From: Chloroflexota bacterium
Lineage (GTDB): Bacteria; Chloroflexota; Anaerolineae; Anaerolineales; Villigracilaceae
NCBI GenBank assembly: GCA_016213105.1
Contig: JACRBN010000016.1
Location: 124,001-188,000 of the forward strand
Length of the DNA: 64,000 bases
Direction of reading: 5' to 3'
The notes under the pieces were generated by a model. It did no database searches. It was not told the DNA's origin and worked only from the letters and a program-made list of their open reading frames with translations. Positions 18,233-27,336 of the stretch are shown one piece after another (the stretch's first letter is position 1; the number at the start of each line of letters is the position of its first letter). The translations under genes and the position numbers were made by a program.

Positions 18233-19303
18233 ATGAGAAAGCCCTGGCACACTGCCCTATTCATCCTGATCCTGGCCACGCTGGCTTGTTCCACGGTTAG
18301 CCCCATAAATCCGCCCGTCGAAGTCGACAGCACCGTCCCGCCCGTTGTCGTGATGGAACCATCCGTCGCCGCCGAACCGCCCACCCAGGCAGCGCCCGTC
18401 GGGGAGCCGACCATCCAGCCCGTCGACACCCTTGCGCCCGAGAATCCCTTCGGGGACATCGCGCGCGGCCACATCGAGGCGTTGACGGCCATCGGCGCGC
18501 GCGCCTCCGGCTCGGACAACGAGCGCGCGGCGGGTCAATACATCCTCGATACCTTCAAGCAGTTGGGCTACACGCCCGAGACGCAATCCTTCTCGGCCTG
18601 GGATGCGGATGAGTACGAATTCACATCCAGCAACGTGATCGCCGTCAAAAAGGGCACCTCCACGCGGGAGATCATTGTCGGCGTGCACTACGACTCGGGC
18701 AATGAAAGCCTGGGCGCGGACGACAACGCCTCGGGCGTGGGCGTCATGCTCGAAGTCGCGGCGCACATCGTTAGGCTCGAAACGCCCTACACCATCCGCT
18801 TCATCGCCTTCGGCTCGGAGGAAAATGACCTGGACGGCTCGTACCATTACGTCGAGTTAATGGGCCAGCCTGCCAGGGACAACACCATCGTCATGGTCAA
18901 CCTCGACTCGCTGGCCGCTGGCGACAATTTGTACATCTACAGCGACGAGGGCCAAAATGCCTTCCTGCGCGACTGGGTGCTGACCTGGGCGGGCGGGAAC
19001 GGACTGCCGCTCCAGACCATCCGCAATGTGAACCTGGAGAACGACGGGTACATCGCAGACTATGGCGCCTTCAAGGATCAGGGCATTCCCTACATCTACT
19101 TCGAGGCCACCAACTGGACGCTCGGCGACCAGGACGGCTACACCCAGGTCGACCCGCAATACGGCGACGAAGGCTACATCTGGCACACGCAGTACGACAA
19201 CCTCACATACCTGGACGCCACCTTCCCCGGCCGCGTGAACGAACACATGCGCATCTTCGTCTCCGCGCTGTATGCGATCTGCACGGAATTCGAATTGCCG
19301 TGA
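18233..19303 (+). CDS. M28-family zinc aminopeptidase lipoprotein
   Basis: A 356-residue exported lipoprotein (signal ending TLACS, Cys about 19) with a Pro/Thr linker and an M28 peptidase domain. Metal-site residues are visible in VGVHYDSG (His), GADDNASGVGVMLE (Asp), FGSEENDLDG (catalytic and ligand Glu) and MVNLDSLA (Asp). It should trim N-terminal residues from peptides outside the membrane. It lies 22 bp after the radical SAM gene on the same strand, so it may be co-transcribed. GGAAGG lies upstream of its ATG. Confidence 0.85.
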   Translation: MRKPWHTALFILILATLACSTVSPINPPVEVDSTVPPVVVMEPSVAAEPPTQAAPVGEPTIQPVDTLAPENPFGDIARGHIEALTAIGARASGSDNERAAGQYILDTFKQLGYTPETQSFSAWDADEYEFTSSNVIAVKKGTSTREIIVGVHYDSGNESLGADDNASGVGVMLEVAAHIVRLETPYTIRFIAFGSEENDLDGSYHYVELMGQPARDNTIVMVNLDSLAAGDNLYIYSDEGQNAFLRDWVLTWAGGNGLPLQTIRNVNLENDGYIADYGAFKDQGIPYIYFEATNWTLGDQDGYTQVDPQYGDEGYIWHTQYDNLTYLDATFPGRVNEHMRIFVSALYAICTEFELP

Positions 19304-19486
19304 AATAATGTACACCTGCGCTTCGACTGCGCTCGCAAAGTACGCTTGCTCCGCTCAGCGCGAAGGCCACAGTCGAAGGGCAGGGATCAAGCGAAATCCC
19401 CAACCAAATGCTCCCGTTGGATATGCAAATCCGCCAGGAGCGCCAAAGGCGACAAGCATGTCGCGCCATCCAATCCAGGAGCCAAC
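19304..19486. repeat. Intergenic stretch with degenerate dispersed repeats
   Basis: Contains CTTCGACTGCGCTC with a partly complementary CACAGTCGAAG (about 19320-19380) and a REP-like half AAATCCGCCAGGAGCG (about 19427-19442) also seen at 62728-62740. No gene is visible. Confidence 0.5.
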
Positions 19487-19828
19487 ATGGATGAACACAT
19501 CTGGGTCAAGGAATTTCCCGCCGCGGTCACGGTCTGTGACGCGGAGGGCATCATCCTCGAAATGAACGACAAGGCCGCCAAAACCTTCGAAAGCGACGGC
19601 GGCTACAAACTGGTCGGCTCGAACGTGCTGGACTGTCACCCCGAGCCTGCGCGCACCAAGACCGAGCGTCTGCTGGCCGCCCGCGAAAAGAACGTCTATA
19701 CCATCGAGAAGAACGGCGTGAAGAAGCTTATCTACCAAAGTCCCTGGTACAGGGACGGCCAGTACGCGGGCTTCGTGGAGCTCTCGCTCGAGATTCCCTT
19801 CGAGATGGAGCATTTCATCAGGAAGTAG
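19487..19828 (+). CDS. Small PAS-fold protein
   Basis: A 113-residue soluble protein made almost entirely of a PAS-like domain: VTVCDAEGIILEMNDKAAKTF is the typical opening, followed by LVGSNVLDCHPEPARTKTERL and a C-terminal strand pair (KKLIYQSPWY, YAGFVELSLEI). ATG 19487 has CAGGAG upstream. It carries no output domain, so it could be a free-standing sensor or ligand-binding protein. Cofactor and partner are unknown. Confidence 0.7.
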   Translation: MDEHIWVKEFPAAVTVCDAEGIILEMNDKAAKTFESDGGYKLVGSNVLDCHPEPARTKTERLLAAREKNVYTIEKNGVKKLIYQSPWYRDGQYAGFVELSLEIPFEMEHFIRK

Positions 19829-19869
19829 CGCAATTTGGCAAATTGCACGACAGATAGTACACTCAAGGT

Positions 19870-20898
19870 ATGTCTACCCTTAAAAGTGCCGAGATTTGTT
19901 ACCTGCTGGCCTTCCCCGATGCCGCGCAGAAAGCCACGGAACCGCCCCAGCCGATCCGCGGGCTGAAGGATGCGCCCTACTTCCAGCCGCTGGATATCAC
20001 CGTCAGGACGCTGGGCCAGTCCCACGTCGAGGCAATGGGCATCGGCATCTCGGTCCACCGCCAGAAATACGATGAGCGCATCCAGGTCGTGGAATGCCGT
20101 TTCAGCCTGCCAGACATCCTGAGCGCGGATTCCAACCAGTTGTGCGAAACCATCCAAAAGGCGCTGACGGGCATGCTGGTGCCGCGCGAACACCAGGAGA
20201 GCGGCACCTTCGAGCAATACGTCATCCTGCTGGCGCGTGAGCTGGATGGGACGCCCGATGACTTCATCAACGATCACGCCATCGCGCTGGCGCGTTTCAT
20301 CCGCACGCAGCGTGAGGTGTTCGACCAAAAACAGATCGATGAAATTCTCAGTTCGCGCGTGCGCTATTCGAAGGACGACCTGACGCTGGTGGACTGGGAG
20401 GGTGCGCTGGTCATCGCCACCGACGGCGACTACCAGTCGGACATCGAGCTGCTCAAGGTCGGCAACTACCAGCTTCTGCGCTACCGCATGGTCGACCAGA
20501 CGCTGGACAACAGCCTGCGCCTGATCAACGAGAAATTTCGCGCCAACCCGCGCCGCTTCCTGCCAGGCCCCACGCGCGGAGAGATCCGCCGCATCGTGCA
20601 ATTGCGGCTCGACATCATGCTCGACTTCGAACACACCGAGCAGAACCTGCTGCTGATTGGCGACTGGTACACCGCCCAGCTCTATCACGCCATCCGCGAC
20701 GAGTTCTACCTTGAGGAATGGAAGAAATCCATCAAGGACAAGCTCGACAACCTGCAGGACATCATCCAGACCATCCAGGAAAATTTCTCGCTCACCTGGG
20801 CGGGCCTGCTCGAACGTGTGGAACTGATCGGCTGGATCGTGTTGCTCATCGGCTATTTCGTGCTCTTCTTCATGGAAGAGATCTTCAAAAAACCCTGA
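19870..20898 (+). CDS. Conserved protein with C-terminal membrane anchor, possibly RMD1/DUF155-like
   Basis: A 342-residue protein, largely cytoplasmic, with one C-terminal membrane segment (LIGWIVLLIGYFVLFFM) preceded by a coiled-coil-like helix (about 285-310). The segment LVDWEGALVIATDGDYQSDI and the C-terminal anchor recall the RMD1/DUF155 family, but this is a weak match by eye. No clear ribosome site is present. A perfect small palindrome GCAATTTG/CAAATTGC (about 19831-19847) precedes it. It ends 13 nt before the cysteine-less radical SAM paralogue. Confidence 0.5.
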   Translation: MSTLKSAEICYLLAFPDAAQKATEPPQPIRGLKDAPYFQPLDITVRTLGQSHVEAMGIGISVHRQKYDERIQVVECRFSLPDILSADSNQLCETIQKALTGMLVPREHQESGTFEQYVILLARELDGTPDDFINDHAIALARFIRTQREVFDQKQIDEILSSRVRYSKDDLTLVDWEGALVIATDGDYQSDIELLKVGNYQLLRYRMVDQTLDNSLRLINEKFRANPRRFLPGPTRGEIRRIVQLRLDIMLDFEHTEQNLLLIGDWYTAQLYHAIRDEFYLEEWKKSIKDKLDNLQDIIQTIQENFSLTWAGLLERVELIGWIVLLIGYFVLFFMEEIFKKP

Positions 20899-20911
20899 TT
20901 GGAGGGATCGC

Positions 20912-22045
20912 ATGAACTTCATCAACCGCCTGTTCACCAAAGTGGAGCCCCTGCCCGAAGGCACGCACCACATGCAAGCCCAACTCGACGAAAAGCCCTA
21001 CCGCCTGCACCTGCGCCTGCGCGCGGATGGTTCGGGCCTGCTGGTGGTCAACGCCGCCACGGTGCTGCACCTCAACCCGACCGCCGCGGAATATGCCTAC
21101 CACTTCGTGCGCGGCACCGACCCTGTCGAGGCCGCAAAACAGGTGGCGGCGCGCTACCGCATCCACCGCAAGGAGGCGCAGACCGACTACCTGAATTTCG
21201 TCGAGCGCATCCATTCCCTGATCTCCACCCCCGACCTCGACCCGGTTACCTTCCTCGACTTTGAGCGGGCCGCCCCCTACTCCGCCGACCTGAGCGCGCC
21301 CCTGCGCCTCGACTGCGCCATCACCTATCAACTCCCGCAGGACAGCGCCGAGCATGCCCCCGTCAAACGCGTGGATCGCGAACTGAGCACCGAGGAATGG
21401 CAGGGCATCCTGGACAAGGCCTGGCGCGCGGGCGTGCCGCACATCACATTCACGGGCGGCGAACCCACCCTGCGTGAGGACCTGCCCAAGCTGATCGCCC
21501 ACGCCGAGACGAACGGCCAGGTCTGCGGCCTGCTGACCGACGGCCTGAAACTGGCCGAGCGCACCTACCTCGACCTGCTGCTCCAGACCGGCCTGGATCA
21601 CGTCCTGCTCATCCTCCAGCCCGAGGCTGACGCCTCGTGGAAGGCCGTGGCGACCATCCTGCCCGAGGATCTGTTCCTGACCGTGCACGTGACCGTGAAC
21701 CAGACCAACGCGCCGCAAATGCCAGCCTGCCTGCAGCGCCTCTCCGCCCTGGGCGTCCGGTCGCTCTCGCTCAGTTTTGCCGAGGGCCTCGATGAACTTC
21801 AAGGCTCCCTGCAAAATATGGCCGCCGACCTGGGCTTCAACCTGCGCTGGGATCTGCCCGTGCCGTACTCAGAATCCAACCCCGTTGCCCTGGAAACGAA
21901 AGATGATAAAATCCCATCGGGCGCGGGGCGGGCCTGGATGTACGTTGAACCCGATGGCGACGTGCTCCCGCACCAGGGCGCATCCGATCAGATCCTTGGC
22001 AATCTCCTGCGCGACCCGTGGGAGAAACTGCACAAGGTCGAGTAA
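20912..22045 (+). CDS. Cysteine-less radical SAM paralogue with PqqD-like domain (pseudoenzyme)
   Basis: A 377-residue paralogue of the maturase at 16912: same PqqD-like N-terminus (YRLHLRLRADGSGLLVVNAA, LNPTAAEYAYHFV), and FTGGEPTLREDLPKLIAHAE matches its partner closely. At the position of CNNNCAHC it has LPQDSAEHAPV, with no Cys, and the SPASM cysteines are also gone (MYVEPDGDVLPHQGASDQ). It therefore cannot bind the usual iron-sulfur clusters. It probably acts as a substrate-binding or scaffolding partner, or is a decaying duplicate; the intact frame favours a function. GGAGG precedes the ATG. Confidence 0.75.
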   Translation: MNFINRLFTKVEPLPEGTHHMQAQLDEKPYRLHLRLRADGSGLLVVNAATVLHLNPTAAEYAYHFVRGTDPVEAAKQVAARYRIHRKEAQTDYLNFVERIHSLISTPDLDPVTFLDFERAAPYSADLSAPLRLDCAITYQLPQDSAEHAPVKRVDRELSTEEWQGILDKAWRAGVPHITFTGGEPTLREDLPKLIAHAETNGQVCGLLTDGLKLAERTYLDLLLQTGLDHVLLILQPEADASWKAVATILPEDLFLTVHVTVNQTNAPQMPACLQRLSALGVRSLSLSFAEGLDELQGSLQNMAADLGFNLRWDLPVPYSESNPVALETKDDKIPSGAGRAWMYVEPDGDVLPHQGASDQILGNLLRDPWEKLHKVE

Positions 22046-22058
22046 ATCCAAGGAGAAA

Positions 22059-22535
22059 ATGACGGACTCCATTCAACTGGCCGAGGATCGTTTCGCCGCC
22101 GGCTTCAACTGTTCGCAGGCCGTGTTTTCGGCGTTCGCGTCCCAATTGGGTCTTTCCGATGAGGCGGCCCTGCGGATCGCCTCTCCCTTTGGCGGAGGCG
22201 TGGCCCGCCGGGGTGAAACCTGCGGCGCGCTCTCGGGCGCGTTGATGGCGCTTGGCCTTCTCCGCGGGAACGAAACGCCCGAGGGCAAGGATGAAACCTA
22301 TCGTCTGGCGCAGGAATTCATGCGAATTTTCCAGGAGCGCCACGGCGGCACGCTCTGCCGCGAACTGCTCGGCCACGACATCTCCACGGGAATGGGCTTG
22401 CAGGCCGCGCGCGAGAATTACGTATTTGCGCGCGTCTGCCCGCTCCTGGTGCGGGAGACGGCGCAGGCGCTGGCAGATTTCATCGACGCGAGCCAGGCCT
22501 CCTCCGCACCCGCCAGCGATTGGATTCCATCCTGA
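22059..22535 (+). CDS. C_GCAxxG_C_C family redox protein
   Basis: A 158-residue protein with the family pattern: FNCSQAV near the N-terminus, GETCGALSGALMALG (the GCAxxG-like block), then TLCRELLGHDI and FARVCPLLV. Members are small proteins with conserved Cys, sometimes selenocysteine, and presumed redox or metal roles. ATG 22059 follows AAGGAG and lies 13 nt after the pseudo-radical-SAM stop, so the two are likely co-transcribed. Confidence 0.85.
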   Translation: MTDSIQLAEDRFAAGFNCSQAVFSAFASQLGLSDEAALRIASPFGGGVARRGETCGALSGALMALGLLRGNETPEGKDETYRLAQEFMRIFQERHGGTLCRELLGHDISTGMGLQAARENYVFARVCPLLVRETAQALADFIDASQASSAPASDWIPS

Positions 22536-22600
22536 TTCTGCTCCAAAAATTTCGGCAACCTGACATCTTTCAGACAATACCAAGAAAGGGGGCCAACCCA

Positions 22601-23575
22601 ATGAAACCAAAACAAAACAATTTCTTTCCCATTCTGGCAGGCATCCTGACCACGTTGATTTGCCTGGGCCTGATCGGCGGGGCGATCTTCGTCGGCGTGT
22701 TCTATATGCAAAACCGCACCGTCGTGGAGATCCCCGATACCGTGCCTGCGAGCGTCGAACAGGTCAAGGCCAAGTGCGCGGATGGCGAGTGCATCGCGGG
22801 CTGCCTGGCCAAGGCGGCCCAGGCGGTCGGCGACGGAATCTACCCCACGGCCATGGACCCGGGCGCAGAAAGCCTGCTGGTCTCCTACCGCGTGAATGGG
22901 AACGAGCTGCTCGAACCCAGTTATCACTCCGCGTCTGCCAAGCTCATCGTCTACCAGCGCAACAATTCAGCCCATCACCGCATCTGGGATTATTTCATCG
23001 GCGTCGTGCCGCTCGAACAACGGCCCGACCTGGCTGAATTCGACATCTACGCGGGCGGCGAATCGGGCGCGCAGTTCTCGCCCACCGACGACGGCGGCTG
23101 GATCCTGCGCTTCAATGTGCTGGCCAGCACGGACTCGAATTACCTGACCGAGGCCCTCGTCCACGAGTACGGACACTTCATCACCCTCAACCCCACCCAG
23201 CAGACGCAGGTTGGGGCGGGAGAAAGCTGCGGGCAGGAACCCTTGTACGAATGTCCCGCGCCCGACTCCTACGTCAACCAGTTCTTCGAGGAATTCTGGC
23301 GCCCGATCTTCCGTGAATGGGCGGGCACGCGCAACGACACCAGCCGCAATTATCAGTTCTACCTGGACCACAGCGACCAGTTTGTCAGCGCATACGCCGC
23401 CTCCCAACCGCTGGAGGATATCGCCGAAACCTGGACCGCCTTCATTATCCAGCCCAAACCCACAGGCGACACCATCGCCGACCAAAAGGTGCTGTTCTTC
23501 CACCAGTTTCCCGAATTGGTGGAACTGCGCTACGAGTTGATCTACGGGATTTGCAATTATGATCTGCCCAAATAA
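22601..23575 (+). CDS. Membrane-anchored HExxH metalloprotease, paralogue 1 of 4
   Basis: A 324-residue protein with an N-terminal membrane anchor (about residues 8-32) and an extracellular zincin-like domain. The zinc motif is HEYGH in TEALVHEYGHFITLN. A conserved LEDIAETWTAF near residue 272 probably supplies the third ligand, as in families with ED-x-AE. Disulfide-prone Cys are conserved with the next two paralogues (C-x4-C-x3-C near residue 52; a second pair before SYVNQFFEEFW). Its stop overlaps the next paralogue by 17 nt. Substrate unknown; this is not a family I can name. Confidence 0.75.
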   Translation: MKPKQNNFFPILAGILTTLICLGLIGGAIFVGVFYMQNRTVVEIPDTVPASVEQVKAKCADGECIAGCLAKAAQAVGDGIYPTAMDPGAESLLVSYRVNGNELLEPSYHSASAKLIVYQRNNSAHHRIWDYFIGVVPLEQRPDLAEFDIYAGGESGAQFSPTDDGGWILRFNVLASTDSNYLTEALVHEYGHFITLNPTQQTQVGAGESCGQEPLYECPAPDSYVNQFFEEFWRPIFREWAGTRNDTSRNYQFYLDHSDQFVSAYAASQPLEDIAETWTAFIIQPKPTGDTIADQKVLFFHQFPELVELRYELIYGICNYDLPK

Positions 23576-24581
23576 TAAGAACCTGCGACTGCTGCTCCTG
23601 GCCTTGGGCCTGCTCGCCGTTTCCCTGGCCTGCGCCACGGTGGAGCGGATGCTCATCCCGGGTGGAGTTCCACCCACCCGACAGCCCATCGACCAGCCCA
23701 TCGACTGCGATGATGACTCCTGCCTGGATGCCTGCCTGGCCCGCGTGGCCGTCCTGCTCGAAGCGGCCCCAGCCAGCGAAGTCGGCGGGGACTACGCGGG
23801 CACCGAAGCCAACTTCAACCTCGTCACCTACCAAGTGGACGGCGATTCGATCAGCGCACCCGACGTGCTGTGGGTGCCCTCCGAATACAAAGCCTACCAG
23901 CAGGACAGCGCCGCACACCAGCGCACCTGGGATTACTTCACGGCCCTCATCCCGGCCGACCAGCGCAAATGGATCACGGAATACATCATCTTCACCGATG
24001 GAACCTATAACACCCTGGCCTGGGTCAGCGAGGTGGAATATGGCGATAACGCCCGCTGGCAGCTGGGCGTGGACATCCTCGATTCCGATGACCCACGTTA
24101 CCTCACGGAGACCCTTGTCCACGAAGTCGCGCACCTGATCACCTTGAACTCCGACCAGATCGCAAGCACCGATGACTTTGCCTATACTCCCTACCAGAAC
24201 ACGTCGGTCTGCCCGCAATTCATCCTGGATGAAGGATGCAGCACCCCGCAGTCCTATATCAACCAGTTCTATCAGAAATTCTGGGGCGACATCTACAACG
24301 AATGGCTGCAAACGGTGTACAAGTCCGATACCACCAGTGATGACGAATTCCGTGCGGTGGTGAAAAACTTCTACTCCAGCCATAGCGATGAGTTTCTGCG
24401 CGAATACGCCGCCACCAATATCAAGGAGGACCTGGCCGTGACCTTCGAAAGTTTCGTGCTACAGCCCAAACCTGCTGGCGACTCGATCACGGACAGGAAG
24501 ATCCTGTTCTACTACGATTTTCCAGAATTGGTGGCGCTGCGCAGCCAGGTCATACACTCCATTTGCTCCTATTCCAGGTGA
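23559..24581 (+). CDS. HExxH metalloprotease lipoprotein, paralogue 2 of 4
   Basis: A 340-residue lipoprotein (signal ending SLACA, Cys about 25). The zinc motif is HEVAH in TETLVHEVAHLITLN; KEDLAVTFESFVLQPKP aligns with the ED-x-AE region of its neighbours but has Val in place of the second Glu, so the third ligand may differ. The C-x4-C-x3-C motif (CDDDSCLDAC) and the later Cys pair before SYINQFYQKFW are kept. The ATG lies inside the end of paralogue 1 (17-nt overlap), so translation is coupled. Confidence 0.75.
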   Translation: MICPNNKNLRLLLLALGLLAVSLACATVERMLIPGGVPPTRQPIDQPIDCDDDSCLDACLARVAVLLEAAPASEVGGDYAGTEANFNLVTYQVDGDSISAPDVLWVPSEYKAYQQDSAAHQRTWDYFTALIPADQRKWITEYIIFTDGTYNTLAWVSEVEYGDNARWQLGVDILDSDDPRYLTETLVHEVAHLITLNSDQIASTDDFAYTPYQNTSVCPQFILDEGCSTPQSYINQFYQKFWGDIYNEWLQTVYKSDTTSDDEFRAVVKNFYSSHSDEFLREYAATNIKEDLAVTFESFVLQPKPAGDSITDRKILFYYDFPELVALRSQVIHSICSYSR

Positions 24582-24583
24582 AC

Positions 24584-25624
24584 ATGAACCGCGCCCAAAA
24601 ACTCCTGGTCGGCTTGCTGGCCGTCACGCTTGCCCTGGCCTGCTCCACCGCGCAGACTTTGATCAACGGGACGCCCACCCCCGTTCCCCCCACCGCGACC
24701 GGGACTCCCACCCTGGTCCCCACGGCCACCTCCACAGCCACCCTCACGGCCGTCCCCACTCTGGACTGGACTCCCATCCCATGCGACGGCGAGGAGTGCA
24801 TCGAAGCCTGCATGGAACGCGTGGAAATCATCATGCAGGACAGCCCCTTCCAGGGCGTGGAAACCGACTTCAGGGACGATGCCACCGACTACGATCTCGC
24901 CTCCTATCCCGTCGACGGCGAAGAGATCGGTGAGATGGAATCGTTGTGGGTGCCGAAGGATTACAAGCTCCTGCAGGCGGACCTGGAAACCCACACCCGC
25001 ATCTGGGAATACTTCACCACGGTCATTCCGCCCGAGGTGCGCAAACGGATCGACCGCCTGACCATCTTCACGGACGGCTCACGCAACAAACTGGCCTGGG
25101 TCAAGCCGACCGAAGATCAAGGCGAGTTGTGGACGATTGGATTCGACATCGCCGACGCGGACTTTCCGCCCTACCTGACGGAGACCCTCGTCCACGAGGT
25201 CGGTCACCTGGTCACCCTCGACGCCAGCCAGCTCGCCCTGGGCGACGACAATCCGCTCACCTGTGAAACCTACCTGCTCTACGAAGGTTGCAGCCACGAG
25301 GACTCGTACATCAACCTGTTCTACCAGCAGTTCTGGCCCGACATCTACGAGGAATGGCAGCAGGTCGGGGAAGCCACGAGCGAGGCCGAGTTCCAGACGA
25401 TGGTCGCCAATTTCTACAAGCGGCATTTCAATGAATTCGTCAGCGGTTATGCGGCCACCAATCCCGTCGAGGACATCGCCGAAAGCTGGACGGTCTTCAT
25501 CCTGGAACCCAAGCCCAGGGGACGCAACACCGCCGAGGAAAAGGTGCTGTTCTTCTACGATTTTCCCGAACTGGTGGCCTATCGCGAACAGATCATCAGC
25601 CGCCTGTGTTCCTACGTGCAGTGA
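24584..25624 (+). CDS. HExxH metalloprotease lipoprotein, paralogue 3 of 4
   Basis: A 346-residue lipoprotein (signal ending LALACS) with a Thr/Pro-rich spacer after the lipid-bearing Cys. The zinc motif is HEVGH in TETLVHEVGHLVTLD; NPVEDIAESWTVFILEPKP gives the candidate third ligand. The C-x4-C-x3-C motif is CDGEECIEAC. I start at ATG 24584, 2 nt after the stop of paralogue 2; an upstream in-frame ATG at 24563 would overlap that gene by 19 nt and spoil the signal peptide. Confidence 0.75.
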   Translation: MNRAQKLLVGLLAVTLALACSTAQTLINGTPTPVPPTATGTPTLVPTATSTATLTAVPTLDWTPIPCDGEECIEACMERVEIIMQDSPFQGVETDFRDDATDYDLASYPVDGEEIGEMESLWVPKDYKLLQADLETHTRIWEYFTTVIPPEVRKRIDRLTIFTDGSRNKLAWVKPTEDQGELWTIGFDIADADFPPYLTETLVHEVGHLVTLDASQLALGDDNPLTCETYLLYEGCSHEDSYINLFYQQFWPDIYEEWQQVGEATSEAEFQTMVANFYKRHFNEFVSGYAATNPVEDIAESWTVFILEPKPRGRNTAEEKVLFFYDFPELVAYREQIISRLCSYVQ

Positions 25625-25669
25625 TGACGCTCCCCATCCACGCAATCAATACATTTTCACGGAGGCTTT

Positions 25670-26773
25670 ATGGATAAACGAATTCTTTGGGCAGTGGCAG
25701 GCATCGTCCTGTTGTGCTGCGCCGCGGTCTGCTGTGTCGGCGCGCTGGGCTATCTTTATTTCACCAGCACGCAAGGCGGCAGCGCGGACGTTCCATCCGT
25801 CCCGTCCGCGCCCGTGACCGAGGTCGTCGTGGAACCGAGCCTGCCCGCCACCGAGCTTCCGACCGAAATACCGACTGAACCTCCCGCCGCGTTTTGTCCC
25901 GCCTCGATGGAGGCGATCATCGCCTCGGTGCAATACAGCGTCTACAATTACGAAGGGGAGGAATGGTCGGACGAGGAAGAACCCGAATCGATCACCCTCG
26001 TGACCTACGACGTGAAAGGCGACCAGATCAGCGACCCGCAGTACGAGGAGGTTTCGGGAACCTTCGAGAGCCTGCAAAACGACACCGACTCACACCTCCT
26101 GGCCTGGGACCTGTTCACCCAATTGATCCCCGCCGAAAACCGCGCGGTTGTCTCCGACTACATCGTCTTCAGCGACGGTCCCAGCAACGTGCTGGCCGCC
26201 GTGGAACAATCCTACACCGACCCCAACCTGTGGATCGTCGAGGTGGACAACGCCGACCTGGAGGACCGCCTGGGTCTGTATTTCACCCTCGTCCACGAGT
26301 TCGGGCACCTGCTCACCCTGGGTCCCGACCAGGTTCCGCCCGACCTCGAAATCTACAACGATCCCGAAAACGCCGACCTGTACGACAGCAAGGCGGCCGC
26401 CTGTCCCAACTTCTTCCCCGGCGAAGGATGCAGCCTGCCCGATTCGTACATCAACGTCTTCCACCATCGTTTCTGGACACATCTGGTGGACGAGTGGCAG
26501 CCCATCGATGACCTGGGCTACACGGACGACCTGGAAGCCTACTACGAAGAACTCTATACCTTCTACGAAAACCACGAGGATGAATTCGTGGATGATTACG
26601 CCGCCACCAATTCCTCCGAGGATATCGCCGAGAGTTTTACCTACTTCATCTTCTCGCCCAAACCGACGGGCGATTCGCTGGCCGAACAAAAGATGTTATT
26701 CTTCTACGAGTACCCCGAGCTGGTGCAGCTGCGCGCCGAGATCCTGCAAAGCTTCTGCGGGATCGCTCCCTGA
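25670..26773 (+). CDS. Membrane-anchored HExxH metalloprotease, paralogue 4 of 4
   Basis: A 367-residue protein: an N-terminal membrane segment rich in Cys (VLLCCAAVCCVGALGYLYF), a Val/Pro/Thr spacer to about residue 70, then the zincin-like domain with HEFGH in TLVHEFGHLLTLG and NSSEDIAESFTYFIFSPKP. It lacks the first C-x4-C-x3-C motif of the other three but keeps the second Cys pair before SYINVFHHRFW. GGAGG precedes the ATG. It is the most diverged member and is separated from paralogue 3 by 45 bp. Confidence 0.75.
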   Translation: MDKRILWAVAGIVLLCCAAVCCVGALGYLYFTSTQGGSADVPSVPSAPVTEVVVEPSLPATELPTEIPTEPPAAFCPASMEAIIASVQYSVYNYEGEEWSDEEEPESITLVTYDVKGDQISDPQYEEVSGTFESLQNDTDSHLLAWDLFTQLIPAENRAVVSDYIVFSDGPSNVLAAVEQSYTDPNLWIVEVDNADLEDRLGLYFTLVHEFGHLLTLGPDQVPPDLEIYNDPENADLYDSKAAACPNFFPGEGCSLPDSYINVFHHRFWTHLVDEWQPIDDLGYTDDLEAYYEELYTFYENHEDEFVDDYAATNSSEDIAESFTYFIFSPKPTGDSLAEQKMLFFYEYPELVQLRAEILQSFCGIAP

Positions 26774-26804
26774 CGCGCCCGCGAACGAAGGAGACAAAGC
26801 AATC

Positions 26805-27323
26805 ATGGATGAGCGTCCCATTTCAGAATGTTATTGGGTTGAACCGGGGCAATTCCTGGCCGGCGAGTATCCCGGGCGATTCGAGAGCGAAGCCACCCGC
26901 CAGCGACTCGACGCCTTCCTCGGCCGTGGATTCGACACCTTCCTCGACCTGACCCGCGCCGATGAACTGCCGCCCTACCTGGACATCCTGATGGAACAGG
27001 CCCGCATCTACGACGTGGAAGTCCGCTACCAGCGCTTTCCCATCGGCGATTTCGGCCTGCCCAGCCGCGCAGGCATGACCGCCACCCTGAACGCCATCGA
27101 CGCCGCCCTGGCCGCGAGCCGCAAGGTGTACGTCCACTGTTGGGGCGGCATCGGGCGAACTGGCACCACCGTGGGCTGTTACCTCGTCCGCCACGGCAGG
27201 ACGGGGGACCAGGCCCTGCATCAACTTGGCGAATGGTGGCGGAACGTTCCCAAGAGCAGCCGCAACCCGCACTCGCCCGAAACCGAAGCCCAGAGGCAAT
27301 TTGTGCTCACTTGGAAGGAGTAG
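26805..27323 (+). CDS. Cysteine-based protein tyrosine/dual-specificity phosphatase
   Basis: A 172-residue cytoplasmic protein with the P-loop HCWGGIGRTG (catalytic Cys112, Arg118), and RADELPPY and FPIGDFGLPS in the position of the general-acid loop. The layout matches compact bacterial PTP/DSP-like enzymes. ATG 26805 is preceded by GAAGGAG. It sits 31 bp after the metalloprotease array and 13 bp before a lipoprotein gene. No cognate kinase is nearby. Confidence 0.88.
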   Translation: MDERPISECYWVEPGQFLAGEYPGRFESEATRQRLDAFLGRGFDTFLDLTRADELPPYLDILMEQARIYDVEVRYQRFPIGDFGLPSRAGMTATLNAIDAALAASRKVYVHCWGGIGRTGTTVGCYLVRHGRTGDQALHQLGEWWRNVPKSSRNPHSPETEAQRQFVLTWKE

Positions 27324-27336
27324 GAGGAAATACATC

